Made by a program: the position numbers and the translations under genes. A DNA stretch of 64,000 nt from Symsagittifera roscoffensis (taxonomy: Eukaryota > Xenacoelomorpha > Acoela > Convolutidae), in the NCBI RefSeq assembly GCF_963678635.1, contig NW_026971705.1, positions 1 to 64,000 on the forward strand. The letters run 5' to 3'. Every line of letters starts with the position of its first letter. The stretch's first letter is position 1. The notes under the pieces were generated by a model. It had not been told where the DNA came from, did no database searches, and saw only the letters and a program-made list of their open reading frames with translations. Below are positions 27,997-40,387 of the stretch, piece by piece.

Positions 27997-28234
27997 CGAA
28001 GGTTATTAACCTGTGGTAAAAGTCTTTTAATTTCAAGCAACTTCTGGAGACAAGGTCTTTTCACTGTTTAATTCAATTCTATTTTAATTCTTTTAATTCT
28101 TCGCAATCTCATTTGAACTGTAAATGCTATCGACTTGGCGCGTTTATTGCTGTCAATATATTTATTCTGTAAAATACAACTTTTAAGGAGACTTTTTTTT
28201 GAGTATTATTAGTGGTAGCGAAATCTTTCACTTT

Positions 28235-28718
28235 GTAATTCATATGGCATGTGTGGGGATGAGGTACTAACAACCCTATATAAAGCCCTAGTGAGAACGC
28301 ACCTGGAATACGCAAATCAGTGTTGGAAACCATACCTGAAAAAGGACAAGATCATGATTGAGGGAAAACCAAAAAGGACAAGATCATGATTGAGTACGTT
28401 CAACGGCGGGCGACAAGACTGGTCGCAAACATACAAAAACTTAGTTACCCGGAAAGACTGAAAGCTCTGAAACTGCCAACGCTGGAGTATAGAAGGAAGC
28501 GCGGAAGAATGATAGAAGTCTTCAAAATTTTGAATGGAATGTACGATGCCGCAGCAACGGAAGGACTGTTTACGATCAATGAAAGAGACACCCGAGGAAA
28601 CCCGTACAAAATTTTAACGAGGAAAACCAAAACAACAGCAAGACAAAACTTCTTCACTATCGCAAACATTAACGACTGGAACTCATTGCCTGAAAGAATA
28701 ATATCGAGCGAGAACGTC
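28235..28718 (+). mobile_element. LINE 3' fragment (CR1/L2-like RT C-terminus)
   Basis: Encodes the region after the RT core of a non-LTR element: LYKALVRTHLEYANQCW (about 28,270), then YVQRRATRLVANIQKLSYPERL, LPTLEYRRKRGRMIEVFKIL and WNSLPERII. Two reading frames are used, and a direct repeat of GGACAAGATCATGATTGAG (28,347 and 28,376) lies between them. The fragment stops abruptly where the Gypsy LTR begins, so the LTR element probably inserted into it. Different LINE family from the one at 18-21 kb. Repeats at 49,709-50,192. Confidence 0.78.
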
Positions 28719-29622
28719 TGTGCCAGTCGGTCATATTTGGAAGTTTGACCTTGAGAGAAGCAAAAAACACTTGATTTTGGAGTGAAATTTAAATTTTTAA
28801 AATTTCGAATGGAACCTGTCATGCACGATTTTCTCGCGATAACTGAAAATCAGAAAAGAGAAGTCAGAACAATCGAGTGACAATCGCGGGAAAGTTGCTA
28901 GAAAAATCAGTGGGAAATTGCTATTCGCAATTTCAGTAGCGATAATAATCTAGAGTAGAGCTGTCCCATCTAGAAGAGAGACGAGCGCATCCCCACGAAC
29001 TGGATCGTTGTGATTGGAGTATTATTCTAAACTGGACTAGAGTGAACCTTCGGTGGAAAGGTGGACAGCTAGAGTGTCCCAATGGTTCACGAGAACTAAC
29101 ATTCTAGAGTACAAACTTGTTCTTGTTATTAAAACTGACAAACATTAAACTCATTTTAGTTACTTTATTGATTCTTGAGTTGCACACCGACTTATTTACT
29201 TCCTGATTCTTGAGCGTGCTACAATGTGAGTACTAATTTAAATTTCTAGAGTGTGTTTTATAATTGTTATGTTGAGGTAAGGCGAGTTTTAGGTTGATCC
29301 ATCTGAAATGGATCAAAGTTCCACTGTCTAATAAAAAGTAACTTAACGGATTGTTCCGACCCGGTTTTTAACGGCGTTCATGTATTTTGGGTATCTAGAG
29401 ACCTGAGTATGGGGACGTTATTAATTCTAGAGTGGGGGGGATATTTTAGTAGTAGCCTTTAAGCTGTAACGGGTCGTGGTCTCGTGTCACAAGCGAACCG
29501 AATTGGCTCCGGCTGATTTGAGGTGGAAAAACACAAGAGATAGTGTCCCTGACTCTTGAGCCAATAGTTATAGGGCCTATTTTTTTAAGCCTCATGTGTG
29601 ACTGCAGTAGACGAATGTTACA
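28719..29622 (+). repeat. Putative 5' LTR of Gypsy copy 1
   Basis: The right end is CGAATGTTACA (29,612-29,622), identical to the LTR end of the minus-strand relative and followed by the same primer-site-like sequence. The left end is proposed at TGTGCCAGTCGGTC, which resembles the relative's TGTGACATTCGACC. The heptamer CTAGAGT occurs six times (28,950, 29,037, 29,069, 29,104, 29,246, 29,427). The left boundary is an inference because no second LTR is available. Same sequence at 50,193-51,096. Confidence 0.6.
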
Positions 29623-29633
29623 TAGTGTTTTTA

Positions 29634-29650
29634 TGGCGCTCCTGGGTGTT
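29634..29650 (+). promoter_or_regulatory. Primer-binding-like site of Gypsy copy 1
   Basis: TGGCGCTCCTGGGTGTT begins 11 bases after the LTR end and starts with TGG, as expected for pairing to a tRNA CCA end. It is conserved at the same place in the minus-strand element (27,096-27,112) and in copy 2 (51,108-51,124). The matching tRNA was not identified. Confidence 0.5.
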
Positions 29651-29723
29651 TACGACATCAAGACTACGGAGTCGAACCCACATGAGACAGCTTCGGGCTG
29701 AATGCCCATTCTCGGGGACAAGG

Positions 29724-30130
29724 GTCTTGGGACACTAGTCTTGGGACACTAGCCTTGGGACACTGGTCTTGGGACACTGGTCTTGGGACAGTAGTCTTGG
29801 GACACTAGCCTTGGGACAGTAGTCTTGGGACACCAGCCTTGGGACACTGGTCTTGGGACACTACCCTTGGGACACTAGTCTTGGGACGGTAGTCTTGGGA
29901 CACTAGCCTTGGGACACTAGTCTTGGGACAGTAGTCTTGGGACACTAGCCTTGGGACACTGGTCTTGGGACACTACCCTTGGGACACTAGTCTTGGGACA
30001 GTAGTCTTGGGACAGTAGTCTTGGGACACTAGCCTTGGGACACTAGTCTTGGGACAGTAGTCTTGGGACACTAGTCTTGGGACAGTAATCTTGGAACAGT
30101 GGCCTTGGTACAAGGGTCTTAGGACACTAG
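29724..30130. repeat. 14-bp minisatellite in the leader of Gypsy copy 1
   Basis: About 29 units of CTTGGGACACTAGT or CTTGGGACAGTAGT type. A TATA-like TATAAAAA sits just after the array at 30,170. In this copy the array follows the duplicated block almost directly; copy 2 has about 1.5 kb of extra leader in between. Confidence 0.95.
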
Positions 30131-30428
30131 CGGAGAGTACTGTGATAGTGACGAATAGTCTTGGGACGGTATAAAAATTGAAGTAAAATTACAACAAGTG
30201 TGTCTTAAGACAAAATAAGACAAATCGAAATAGGTACGGTTGAGACCACATTAAGGGAAATTTTTCAAAGGTTTTAGAAAGAGAGCTACAACAAGGTTTT
30301 TAACACGTTGTACAAAATTTGTTACCACAAAAATTTTTTTTTTGTTTTATTATTTTTTTTTATTTATTCTTAGAATAGAATCGTGTATATAATAAAATTG
30401 TAAATAAAAGCAGTTGTAAATAGAAATA

Positions 30429-33400
30429 ATGAGGCGGAGTAGGGTACCGGTGCTCGAAAAAAGGTCAAGTGGATCAAACACGAAATATAATTCATCGCTG
30501 CGCGGAACGACATCAACAGGCCCAAAGATAACAAAGAAGAACTTTTCAGTTAACATGGTCAGTACGAGGAGTGGCACCGAGAGCAAGACACGAGAAGATG
30601 TGGGGGAAAAACAGGTGGAGCCCACAATCGAAATCGACCTAGAGACACCAGACCAGAGCGTGGATGAAGTGGAGAAGAGGACAACGGAATCCACACCGAT
30701 GCCCCACGTGGAAGACCAAAGTCCAAAAACCGTGGAGTTTTCACGAATAGACGCATTGGAAGACACAACAGGCAATACCCGAGAGACTGTGAAAAACGAC
30801 TCTCAAGTGAAAAAGACATCCTTCACGGACAAGTTTGCAATGATGGTCGGACTCAAATCGAAAGAAAACGTGACTGAAGAACCAAAAACAGAAAGAGCAC
30901 GAACATTTGGTACAGTGAGCACGAAAGCGACAGAAGCCGGCCAGAATGAGGAACAAGCTAAAGCAGAGGCTACGGCCGAAGAGAAACCGACGGCTGACCA
31001 TGAAGAGACTACCATTGAGCTGGGCGACTTGTTGGCGAAATTAAATCAGATCGACAAAAGACTTAAGAACAGTGAAGAAGACAGAGAGGTGATAAAAAAG
31101 GAGATAAGATACAACAAGCACGAGTATCTAGACAGTTATTTTAACCTAGCGAAGGCAACAGAGGAGAGACTCAAGGAAATGTCAGATAAGGTAGAAGCCA
31201 CCAATGAAGAACGAGAAAAGAACATCAAAACAGACATGCAACAGTTGAAGAACCGATATGATGATGTCAACAGCCAATTAGGGAGCCTGGAAAGGAGAAT
31301 GGACACAATGAGCAAGAGTCAAGCCGAGAGTTCGTGTGCAATACAGGCGAAGTTGGATGCAATCTTGAGAGGTTCTACTCCACAAGAAAGACCGGCAGCG
31401 GATCGTACGCAAGGCACCAGAGTTGACTTTGTAGAACCACAAAGGAACAAACGGCAATCGACACCGTTGCCCTTAACCAGGGATGCGATAAGCATAGCAC
31501 CAACAGCTGCGAAAACAATAATGAAGAATGGAACGTCGAATACAACGACTGGTCCGGGAGATGCAACAGCTAACAGCAACACAGGACCGGATGCTATGAC
31601 ATGGGCCAGCACTTGGGAGATGATGAACAGGACTCTAGAGGCCTTCGCCACGAGGAACACTGACTCGAGCGACAGGAGAGAGGGAAAAACAAGAAAGACA
31701 TTCAAGAAGCCAAAAGAATTCAAAGACGACTCCGATGGATGCATTGACACTTGGTATACAACAAGCACGAGTATCTAGACAGTTATTTTAACCTAGCGAA
31801 GGCAACAGAGGAGAGACTCAAGGAAATGTCAGATAAGGTAGAAGCCACCAATGAAGAACGAGAAAAGAACATCAAAACAGACATGCAACAGTTGAAGAAC
31901 CGATATGATGATGTCAACAGCCAATTAGGGAGCCTGGAAAGGAGAATGGACACAATGAGCAAGAGTCAAGCCGAGAGTTCGTGTGCAATACAGGCGAAGT
32001 TGGATGCAATCTTGAGAGGTTCTACTCCACAAGAAAGACCGGCAGCGGATCGTACGCAAGGCACCAGAGTTGACTTTGTAGAACCACAAAGGAACAAACG
32101 GCAATCGACACCGTTGCCCTTAACCAGGGATGCGATAAGCATAGCACCAACAGCTGCGAAAACAATAATGAAGAATGGAACGTCGAATACAACGACTGGT
32201 CCGGGAGATGCAACAGCTAACAGCAACACAGGACCGGATGCTATGACATGGGCCAGCACTTGGGAGATGATGAACAGGACTCTAGAGGCCTTCGCCACGA
32301 GGAACACTGACTCGAGCGACAGGAGAGAGGGAAAAACAAGAAAGACATTCAAGAAGCCAAAAGAATTCAAAGACGACTCCGATGGATGCATTGACACTTG
32401 GGTGGAAGTGATGAGATTACATCTAGAACAAGATAACTTGAGTGACGAAAGACAAGCATGTACAGCCATACTGAGCAACTTGGAAGGAACGGCATTAAAA
32501 TGCGTGGTCGCAAAGAAGGAGGAAGAACGCGACACCGCGGACAAGATCTTCGAGATATTGCTGAATCGATTCGGGTCAGGCATGAAGGGTCACCAAGCGA
32601 TGATGCGATTTGAAAAGAGAAGGCAGAGGGACGACGAGTCAACAGATCGGTTCCTAGATGACCTCGAGAGCTTGAGAAGGAGGAGTGACCCAGAGGAGTC
32701 GACAAATAGACGGAACTTTAGCATTGCCTCGAAGTTCATCGATGGGGTGAAAAGTGATGACTTAAGGACAATGTTAGCAACATACTACACATTGTCGAAG
32801 GACAGCGCACCCACCCCAGAAGAAATGAGACAGAAATCAAGAGAATACATGCTGATGAAACCTAAGAAGTACTCATATTCTGAAAACAGGAACACGCAAG
32901 GGGGAAGCCAACCCCAGAGGTCATCATGGTACAAACCTAGAGATGATATGGACAAGCGCAGATCATGCGCGAACTGCGGGTCAGCGGATCATCATGTGGC
33001 TGACTGCACAACGTACAAACAAGGCATGAAGAGCCTAGGTTATGCACCGGATGAAGAGGATATGAGCCAGATGGAGGAACACGAGTACTATAATGGCTTA
33101 ATCATCAAGATAGGCGCCAGATGCTTCTTCTGTAACCAGGAGGGGCACTTCAGAATGGATTGTCCCTTTTTCTGGGAAGCGGTCAAGGACCAGAATCACA
33201 CCAAACATAAGTTGGCATTAGCGGCGGTGCAGAATCAGCGGAACAGGCAAAACGAGTTTGAATCTAGGAACTTAGGAGCACCAAACACCGAATTGCCGAC
33301 GAAGACAGTGAAAGCTGTAACACATGTTAGCGGTGCGTTAGAGTCCGCGGCCGGGAGCTCTCTAGAGATAAATTATGAGAAAGCGGCGACGGAAGCAATT

Positions 33401-36400
33401 GCCAAAGTGAAACAAGATCTGGCTGCGAAAGAAATAGAGCAACGACTAAAGTTGGAGATCGAAAGACAGAATTTTAACGAAGCATTAACCGGATCGAACT
33501 CAGTACCAGAGGCTAGAACAGGCTCAACAAAGAACGGGAATTGTAACACCGTGAAAATGGTGACAGGTAAAACTTTTGGAATATCGAAAATCGGAGCAAG
33601 AATAATGTCGATAATCACAGTGGGCGGCCACGAAGTAACCAGAAACTTGAGCGAGCCAAGCGACCAGACGATAATGCACATTGACGTGTATGCAGACTAC
33701 TTGAGTGGAATAAGTCCACAAACGACTTCTAGAGCGCTCAGAGCACTACTCACGAGAGGGGGCAGCAAGTCGGTACGTGTTGATAATAGGTACACTGAAG
33801 CTTATGGTCCACACGAGGTGATGCTAAATATAGATGGAATCAACATCTATACCAAGACGATGATAACATGCGACGAAGACCTAATTGGACAAATCTATGT
33901 AGGGAAAGAAGAGTTGAAAGTAAGATCGATCGGACACTGTGCCATGCTTGAAGAAGATGCAATGCACATCGGGACGGAAGCAGACGTGACAGGGCACGTG
34001 CTAGACATAAATGGCAAAAAGACTCAGTTGCGTGGATTACTTGACACGGGAGCAGTCTTGAGCGTCATACCAATCGAAACATGGGAGAAGATGGGCTTTG
34101 ACAAAGGTGACTTTATAGACTCGAGAATACGGCTGTCAGCTGCAAACAAAGGTGCCCTACGGGTGCTGGGCAGGACGCCGATAATAGCCCTCAATTTGGG
34201 GGAACGTAACCTGTGGATGAGCTTCATCGTGGTAGAAAACCTAGATGAATCTGACCAATTCATTTTGGGCAGAGACTTAATCAGGAATTTCGACGTAACG
34301 ATAGATCTAAATAATGCAATGTTCAGGATACGGAACCCGGATAGGAGGTACGCAATCAAACCGGTAAATTTAATAATGGCAAATGAGAACAAAGCACCGG
34401 TATTCTTGAGTAGGAGAGTGAGGTTAAAAGCTAATGAAGCGGCAATCGTAAGCTTGAGGATGAAAAATTATAATGAACTAAGTGACAACAAGCAAGTGTG
34501 TATAGTTCCAAATCCTAATAGTCAAAGCGCTGCTGTTTTAGGAAGATCATTTTCGATAACGAAGAGCGGCCTCTGCGTCAGTGTCTTGTTGAATACCCTT
34601 GATATACCGATCACGATACAGAGAGGGAGGAAGCTGAGATATGCTTTACCGGTTAAAACTCGATATGAAACAATTGAAAACTCAAAACAAAATGAAGTTG
34701 TTGATTGTCCCAACCACAGGGACAAAATTTGTATCTTGAGACGATTGCAGAGAATAAAAGATTCTTCAGGTCTTATCAAATCACTTAAGTCAGAAACGGA
34801 CGATGGGCTTTCGAGCTGTTCGAACTTTCCAGAGCGACCCACACCAGATGAAATGCAAACTGATAAACCGGTTCTGCCGGAGATTGAACATTTAAGGGGC
34901 AAACTGAAAGATGAACAGCTCGAAGCTATCAAGGACGTACTAGAGCGGAACGAGGAGGTTTTTTCAAGGCATAAGGCGGATATCGGGTGTTGTAATTTTG
35001 TTGAACATGAAATAGAACTTGAGGAAAACGCGGTACCACACAGGGAGGGGTCGAGGCGCATGACCCCACACAAATCGGACGCGTGTAGAAAAGAAATCGA
35101 AACGTTACTAGAGTATGACATGATAGAACCATCCAAGTCACCGTGGGCGTGTGGAGTAGTGATGGCCAAAAAGAAAGGCGACCAGTTAAGGTTTTGTTGT
35201 GACTTTCGATACCTGAACTCCGTCACGGTGAAAGATGCCTATCCCATACCTAGAATTGATGAGAGCCTCTCGAAGTTAGGTGATGCGAAATTTTTTACGA
35301 CTCTTGATTTAGGATCGGCCTTTTGGCAGGTACCATTAAGGAAGCAAGACAGGGACAAGACAGGGTTCGCCTGCGAGTTGGGTCTGTTTCAATGGAAACG
35401 GATGCCGTTTGGACTCTGCAATGCAACAGCCACGTTTCAGCGGCTGATGGCACACGCGTTGATAGGCGTGACGAAGAAGTACGGCAACCTGGTAATGTGC
35501 TACGTGGACGACGTGGTAATAGCAACGCCAACACTAGAAGACCACATCGAGAGGCTTGACGAGGTGTTCGCGTGCATGAAAAGATCGGGGCTGAAGTGTA
35601 AACCATCAAAGTGCGAGATACTCAAGGACTCGATTAAATACTTGGGCAGGATGGTAGATAAACACGGTATCAGACCTGATCCAGACGCCGTGGAAGCAGT
35701 CCTAACCTGGAAATCACCGAAGACGGAGCACCAGCTGATGAGCTTCCTGGGTTTCGCCAACTATTATAGAGAATTCATCAAGGGCTATGCGGACAAGGTA
35801 TACCCGATGCAACAATTAATGAGACATAAGGGCAAGAAGTTCACGTGGAACAACGCGGCAGAAGAGTCATTCCAGAGAATAAAGAAAGAGCTGTGTGAGG
35901 CACCAGTACTGGGTATGCCGACTGAGAAGGGGATGTACGTGCTAGACACGGATGCGTCAGTAGTCGCTATTTCTGGGATTCTCCATCAAGAACAAGAATG
36001 GAATGGGAAGACAGTCTTGAGACCAATAGCATACGGGAGCAAGGTCCTAAGTGACACAGAAATGAAGTACGGAGCACCGAAAGCAGAGATGTTCGCGGTG
36101 GTCACCTTTGTCGAAAAATACAGAGCATACTTAGGCAGTGAGCCCTTCAAGCTGCGAGTCGACAACCGAGCACTAAGCTGGCTGAAAACGTACTCAATGG
36201 ACCAGAGCTATATTGGGAGGTGGATAGTTCGCTTGGATGGATACAACATGATAATTGAGCACAGAACACGAGATAAACATCAAAATGCTGACAGCTTGAG
36301 TAAGAAGACAGAGTTCTACGAGAGGCAAGATCAAAGAGAGGCGGACAGACCTGAGATCAAAGACGGCTTCTCCTTTATGGACAAAGAAACGTACGACAGT

Positions 36401-39400
36401 CTTCCACTCACGAGATGGCTGGACAAATCAGGCAAACCGATTGAAGATCATCCCGAATTGCCGAAAGAGCCTCTTGAAAAGACCATCTTGAAGAAAAGCA
36501 GAGGGATTCCGATAGGAATAATGCTCAAGTCCAAGATCGTGAGGGAAACACTCAAGGCAAAAGGTTATGATCTCATCCAGGTAGAGGAGGGAACGGTCCG
36601 AATAGATGAAGACTTAATGAGGTTGCTTGAGAAACTATCAGATGACAAGCCCGTGATCCAAGGGAAAGGTCAGGAGGCACCGGAACTAACCATACTTCGG
36701 AGAGAAGAAACAGTGAACAATACTGACGTCTCAAAAGGAAGCATCACTGATAGCAAGGAAGTTGTGCGATCACTAGTTGAAAAAATCCCCGAAAAAATTC
36801 TGGAGCAGACAAAAGTCAGGGATAAGAAAGTAACATTCAGAGAAGAAGTTGAACACCTGGGACTAGATCAAGAGTCCGGGGAGTGGTCCAGATTCATGGA
36901 AGAAGACGAAACCGGAGAAGGGAAATTGTCCGGGGAGCGTGAAGAATGGGATGAAGACTCGGATGAGAGCAGCGAAGACCAAGACAGTCTATGCATGATA
37001 CTGGCGGAAGAGAAGATAAGACAGCACGACAGGGAATTACAGACGGATCCATCTTCAGGGACGTACAATCTGGAAATACAAGAGGTACGAGGTGGTGAAG
37101 AGCTCGAGAAAATAGCAGTTTCAAGAAAACCACTAAGGGAACTATCGTGCAACTCAAACGTCAGAACGAATCTGGTACCAGAAGACGACATGAAAATCGT
37201 GAAAAGGATGATATGTGTGAAACTGAGCGATGACATCCACAACCCTGGTGAGATGAATGGACAGATCATGGCGCTAAAGGAGCACGTTAAGGCGAGATAC
37301 AGGCTGTCTGACCTAATAAGGGCCCAGAAGAATGACAAAATGACAAGTAACCTCTCCAAATGGATCCATTCGGGAGTCAAGGAGAAGGGGGAACTTGAGG
37401 AAGACAGCTACAAGATCTTGAGCCAGTTCTACAAAGAAAAGAGAGACTTACTTTATCACACAGCTGAAGGGGTGGTAGCGTGCAAGAGAAGAGATGAGGA
37501 AAAAATATTACACAAACACAACCTCATCATACTACCACAATTGTACCAAACGGAGGTGCTTTTCAGATCACACGACCAGATGGGCCACCAGGGGATAGAT
37601 AAAGTACAACAAAGGATACTTCACAGGTTTGACTGGCCGGGAATGAGAAAAGCTTGCGAGAGATGGGTGAATGCCTGCCTAGCATGCCTTCAAGTAAAAG
37701 ACCCAAGGAAGATGAAGTTTCCCCTCAAGTCTGTCGAGAGTTCGGAATTCAATGAGGTGGTGCAGATAGACCATCAGAAAATCTGCATGACGGAGTCGGG
37801 TTATAACCAAATACTAGTTATAATAGATCACTTCATCAAGTTGGCGGAAGCGGTTCCGTGCCAGACAGCCTCAGCAGAGGAGACATGTGATCACCTGATA
37901 ACGCATTGGATATCGTGGTATGGTTGTCCAATGACTTTCCAGTCGGACAACGGCAAGGCTTTTGTGGGGGACTTGACAAAAGAATTGATGAAGAGATCAC
38001 ACATTGCTCAAGCACACTCGACGACCTATCATCCACAGACCAATGGGTTGGTAGAGAGACAGAACAGGACACTGGTCAACATGCTCAGGGTGTACTGCTC
38101 GAGATACATGACGGACTGGGACAAATACCTGCCACAGGTAGTAGGAGCCTATAATAGTACTCAGCACTCAACGACGGGTATCAGTCCTTTTATGATGTTG
38201 ACAGGCAGGGAAAGGGCAATGCCTATAACATTCTTCTACCCGGAGTACGAGGGGAAGAGGACGTCACCTCAAGCATACGTGAAGGAAGCGATCAAAAGAC
38301 AACAAGAGCTAAACGAGCTATGTCGGAGAAACACGGCGCAAGCGCAAATGAGGCAACGCAAGAAATATGACGAAAAGATACTAAGAGCAAAGCCATACGA
38401 AGTGGGCCAATACGTGTGGGTCTTCCAAAATGTCATACCGCCTAAGGGAACAAAGAAACTACTCAAGAAATGGAGAGGACCGTTCATGATTACGGAAGTA
38501 CATCAACAAGGACGGTTCTATCGCTTGAGTACAGGGCGAGCAGCACATTACGAAAATCTGAAGCCTCACGTCCCGTCCCCGGAGGACTGGTGCCTACCAA
38601 AAGACATGGAAGGTCTTGAGTACCTGGTGGTGGAACCAGCGTGCGAAGTGAATGAGAAAGGCACTAGAGAGAAAAATGATGGTAATGAGAACTTGAGTTT
38701 GGACGACAACGAAAAGATAGAAGTGGAGTCGGATGCAGGTTCATTTGTAGAAGAAGACTGGAACGACCCAGAGCAAAACGAGGTACCGAAGTGGATCGAG
38801 CCGGATCGACCAACACCACCGGAAACCAGGACTGGCAATCGTAAACGAACAGGTATGAGGTACAATAGGTACGGGGATGACTTCTTGATCGATAAGATAC
38901 AGCCAGACAAGTTGGGCGATGAACTACTAAGCGCAGGCGAACTGGAAGCCGAAGAGGAATGGCAGGTCATTGACGATGGTGGACATTATCCGCAGGATGA
39001 TTACTCGACGCCAGAATTGGAGACGGATCTCGAGCAGAGTGAAATAGAAAGGAGGGAGAACACGAACTTGAGGATTCTAGAGTGGATGCGTGATGTCAAA
39101 GACGAGAGCCGCGAAGGACAAAGCATTCAGCAAATCGATGTATCAGCAGCAAATTACATGAAGACAGAGGACCCTCTTTTCGGATGGACAGCAACAGACA
39201 GGCCACTGGACATCCCTAAGGACAATTCAGACCCGACTACATCGACGGGGACGTCGATAAATATTTTTGTCCGGGGAGTGGGGGTAGGACTTACCCACAC
39301 CGAAAATTTGATGATAAAGAAGCTCAAGGAAGTGAGGGAAACAAACGGATTGGAACTGGAGGAAGAAGAACCAGAGCCTACCATAGGAAGGAATTTCAAA

Positions 39401-39884
39401 AAGGAAATTCGAAATACCCAATGAATACTCAGAGAACATCATGATAACGGATAGCGACTTCATCCTGTCAAACAGGACCAGCGCGATCTGCATCACGGCG
39501 GACATGAGTTTCAAATCAAGATTGGAGGCTGACTTCAAAAAAGAGTACCAGAACGTAGAGTTTCTGTTCAGACAGAGGCCAGGACTGGGAGGCATGGCAG
39601 CGCTTCCACCGTCAGTGGCACAAGTCCCGGGCAAATACCTCTGCTTCCTAGTAACGAGAGTCAACGACAGAAACACAATTGATCCCGAACACGTGATATT
39701 GGCACTGACAAGACTACGTGACTTCATGATTGAAAGAGGAATAGTGGAGGTCTCGATGCCGTTGTACGACCCAAACAGGGGCAAACTGAGCTCGAGGGAA
39801 TTGTATGCTATCCTACATGTGGTCTTTGCAGAAACAGAGATAATGGTGCATCTTCACAAGAAGTACTACTTGAGCATCGCCTGA
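30429..39884 (+). pseudogene. gag-pol of Gypsy copy 1 with macro-domain-like C-terminus
   Basis: Gag and Pol lie in one continuous coding region starting at the ATG at 30,429. Gag is charged, with a coiled-coil segment, and ends in two CCHC knuckles (about 32,965-33,007 and 33,119-33,164). Then: aspartic protease (LLDTGAVLSVIP, about 34,037), RT (YVDD, about 35,500), RNase H (VLDTDAS, about 35,940), integrase with HHCC finger (about 37,570-37,690) and D,D,E core (IDHQ about 37,768; SDNGKAF about 37,945; GLVERQNR about 38,045), GPY/F motif (WRGPF, about 38,472). An acidic tail of some 280 residues leads to the macro-like region (about 39,450-39,884). Unusually long for Gypsy. Nearly whole. Confidence 0.88.
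39450..39884 (+). other. Macro-domain-like region at the end of pol, copy 1
   Basis: Roughly 140 codons. The order of conserved pieces follows the OARD1/TARG1-type macro domain: a strand then ADMSFKSRLEADF (compare the family's D..MG.GIA..FK), QVPGKYLCFLVTRV (compare G.YIYYLITK), a long helix then VEVSMP (compare ISMPRIG), and a last helix and strand ending HVVFAETEIMVHL (compare VF..T.I.I.VY). Macro domains bind ADP-ribose or remove it from proteins and nucleic acids. The call rests on pattern matching by eye. It is conserved in copy 2. Confidence 0.68.
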
Positions 39885-40387
39885 GTCGGGTACATGGAGG
39901 TATCAGGTCGGGTGTGAGGGAGGAGTCTTGAGTTAGGTACTGGGGTGCGGCGCAGGTAAAGGGATCTTAAGATGTGATTGGCATGACAATTGAATTTTAA
40001 AAGAAAGAATTGATGGTGCTAAAACATAAAATGAATCTGCATGTTCTTAAGGGAAATCCAATCGAATTGCTTTAAGTGATATGAGAATGATAAGATTTTA
40101 ACCATATGGGTAGAGGGGGGGTCTCTAGGTTAGGAACGTGACATGCTAAGTTTTAATGAGCTTTCTGTTTTCAGATCAAGTTTGAAAAACAAAGTTGAAA
40201 ATCCAACTACACTCAAGCGAGAAACAGAAAGAGAGAATCTTGATTGAACACGCGATAATCCGAATCTACAGCAAGTACTTGCAAGAGAACATTTCTAGAG
40301 AATTCTTGAATTGGGTAATTCTTGAGTTGGTAAGGTAATTCTTGAGCTGGTTAACATCTACCTACATACATCCCGAAGTTACAAAGA
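39885..40387 (+). promoter_or_regulatory. Pol to third-gene spacer with splice acceptor
   Basis: About 500 bp non-coding. CTTTCTGTTTTCAG ending at 40,174 is a strong acceptor, conserved in copy 2 (ending 62,980). It suggests that the third gene is read from a spliced RNA, as env is in retroviruses and env-bearing Gypsy elements. A threefold repeat of AATTCTTGAGTTGG type lies at about 40,300-40,352, just before the ATG. Confidence 0.55.

Larger units (their letters stand above)
20427..29712. repeat. Duplicated block, copy A (9,286 bp)
   Basis: Matches 41,901-51,186 at a constant offset of 21,474 with no indel. Reading both copies I found only two substitutions (25,643 G versus 47,117 T; 29,266 G versus 50,740 T). 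It contains the 3' part of the LINE, a minus-strand LTR element, a second LINE fragment and the 5' LTR plus primer-site region of Gypsy copy 1. The left border is in the LINE RT region, the right border in the Gypsy leader. Confidence 0.95.

Noticed and set aside
29724-30130. CRISPR-like regular repeats
   Set aside because: Units are contiguous 14-mers without unique spacers in eukaryotic DNA; this is a minisatellite.
31319-32705. Minus-strand open frames of 60-205 codons opposite gag
   Set aside because: Shadows of the plus-strand coding region; no domain and composition mirrors the sense strand.
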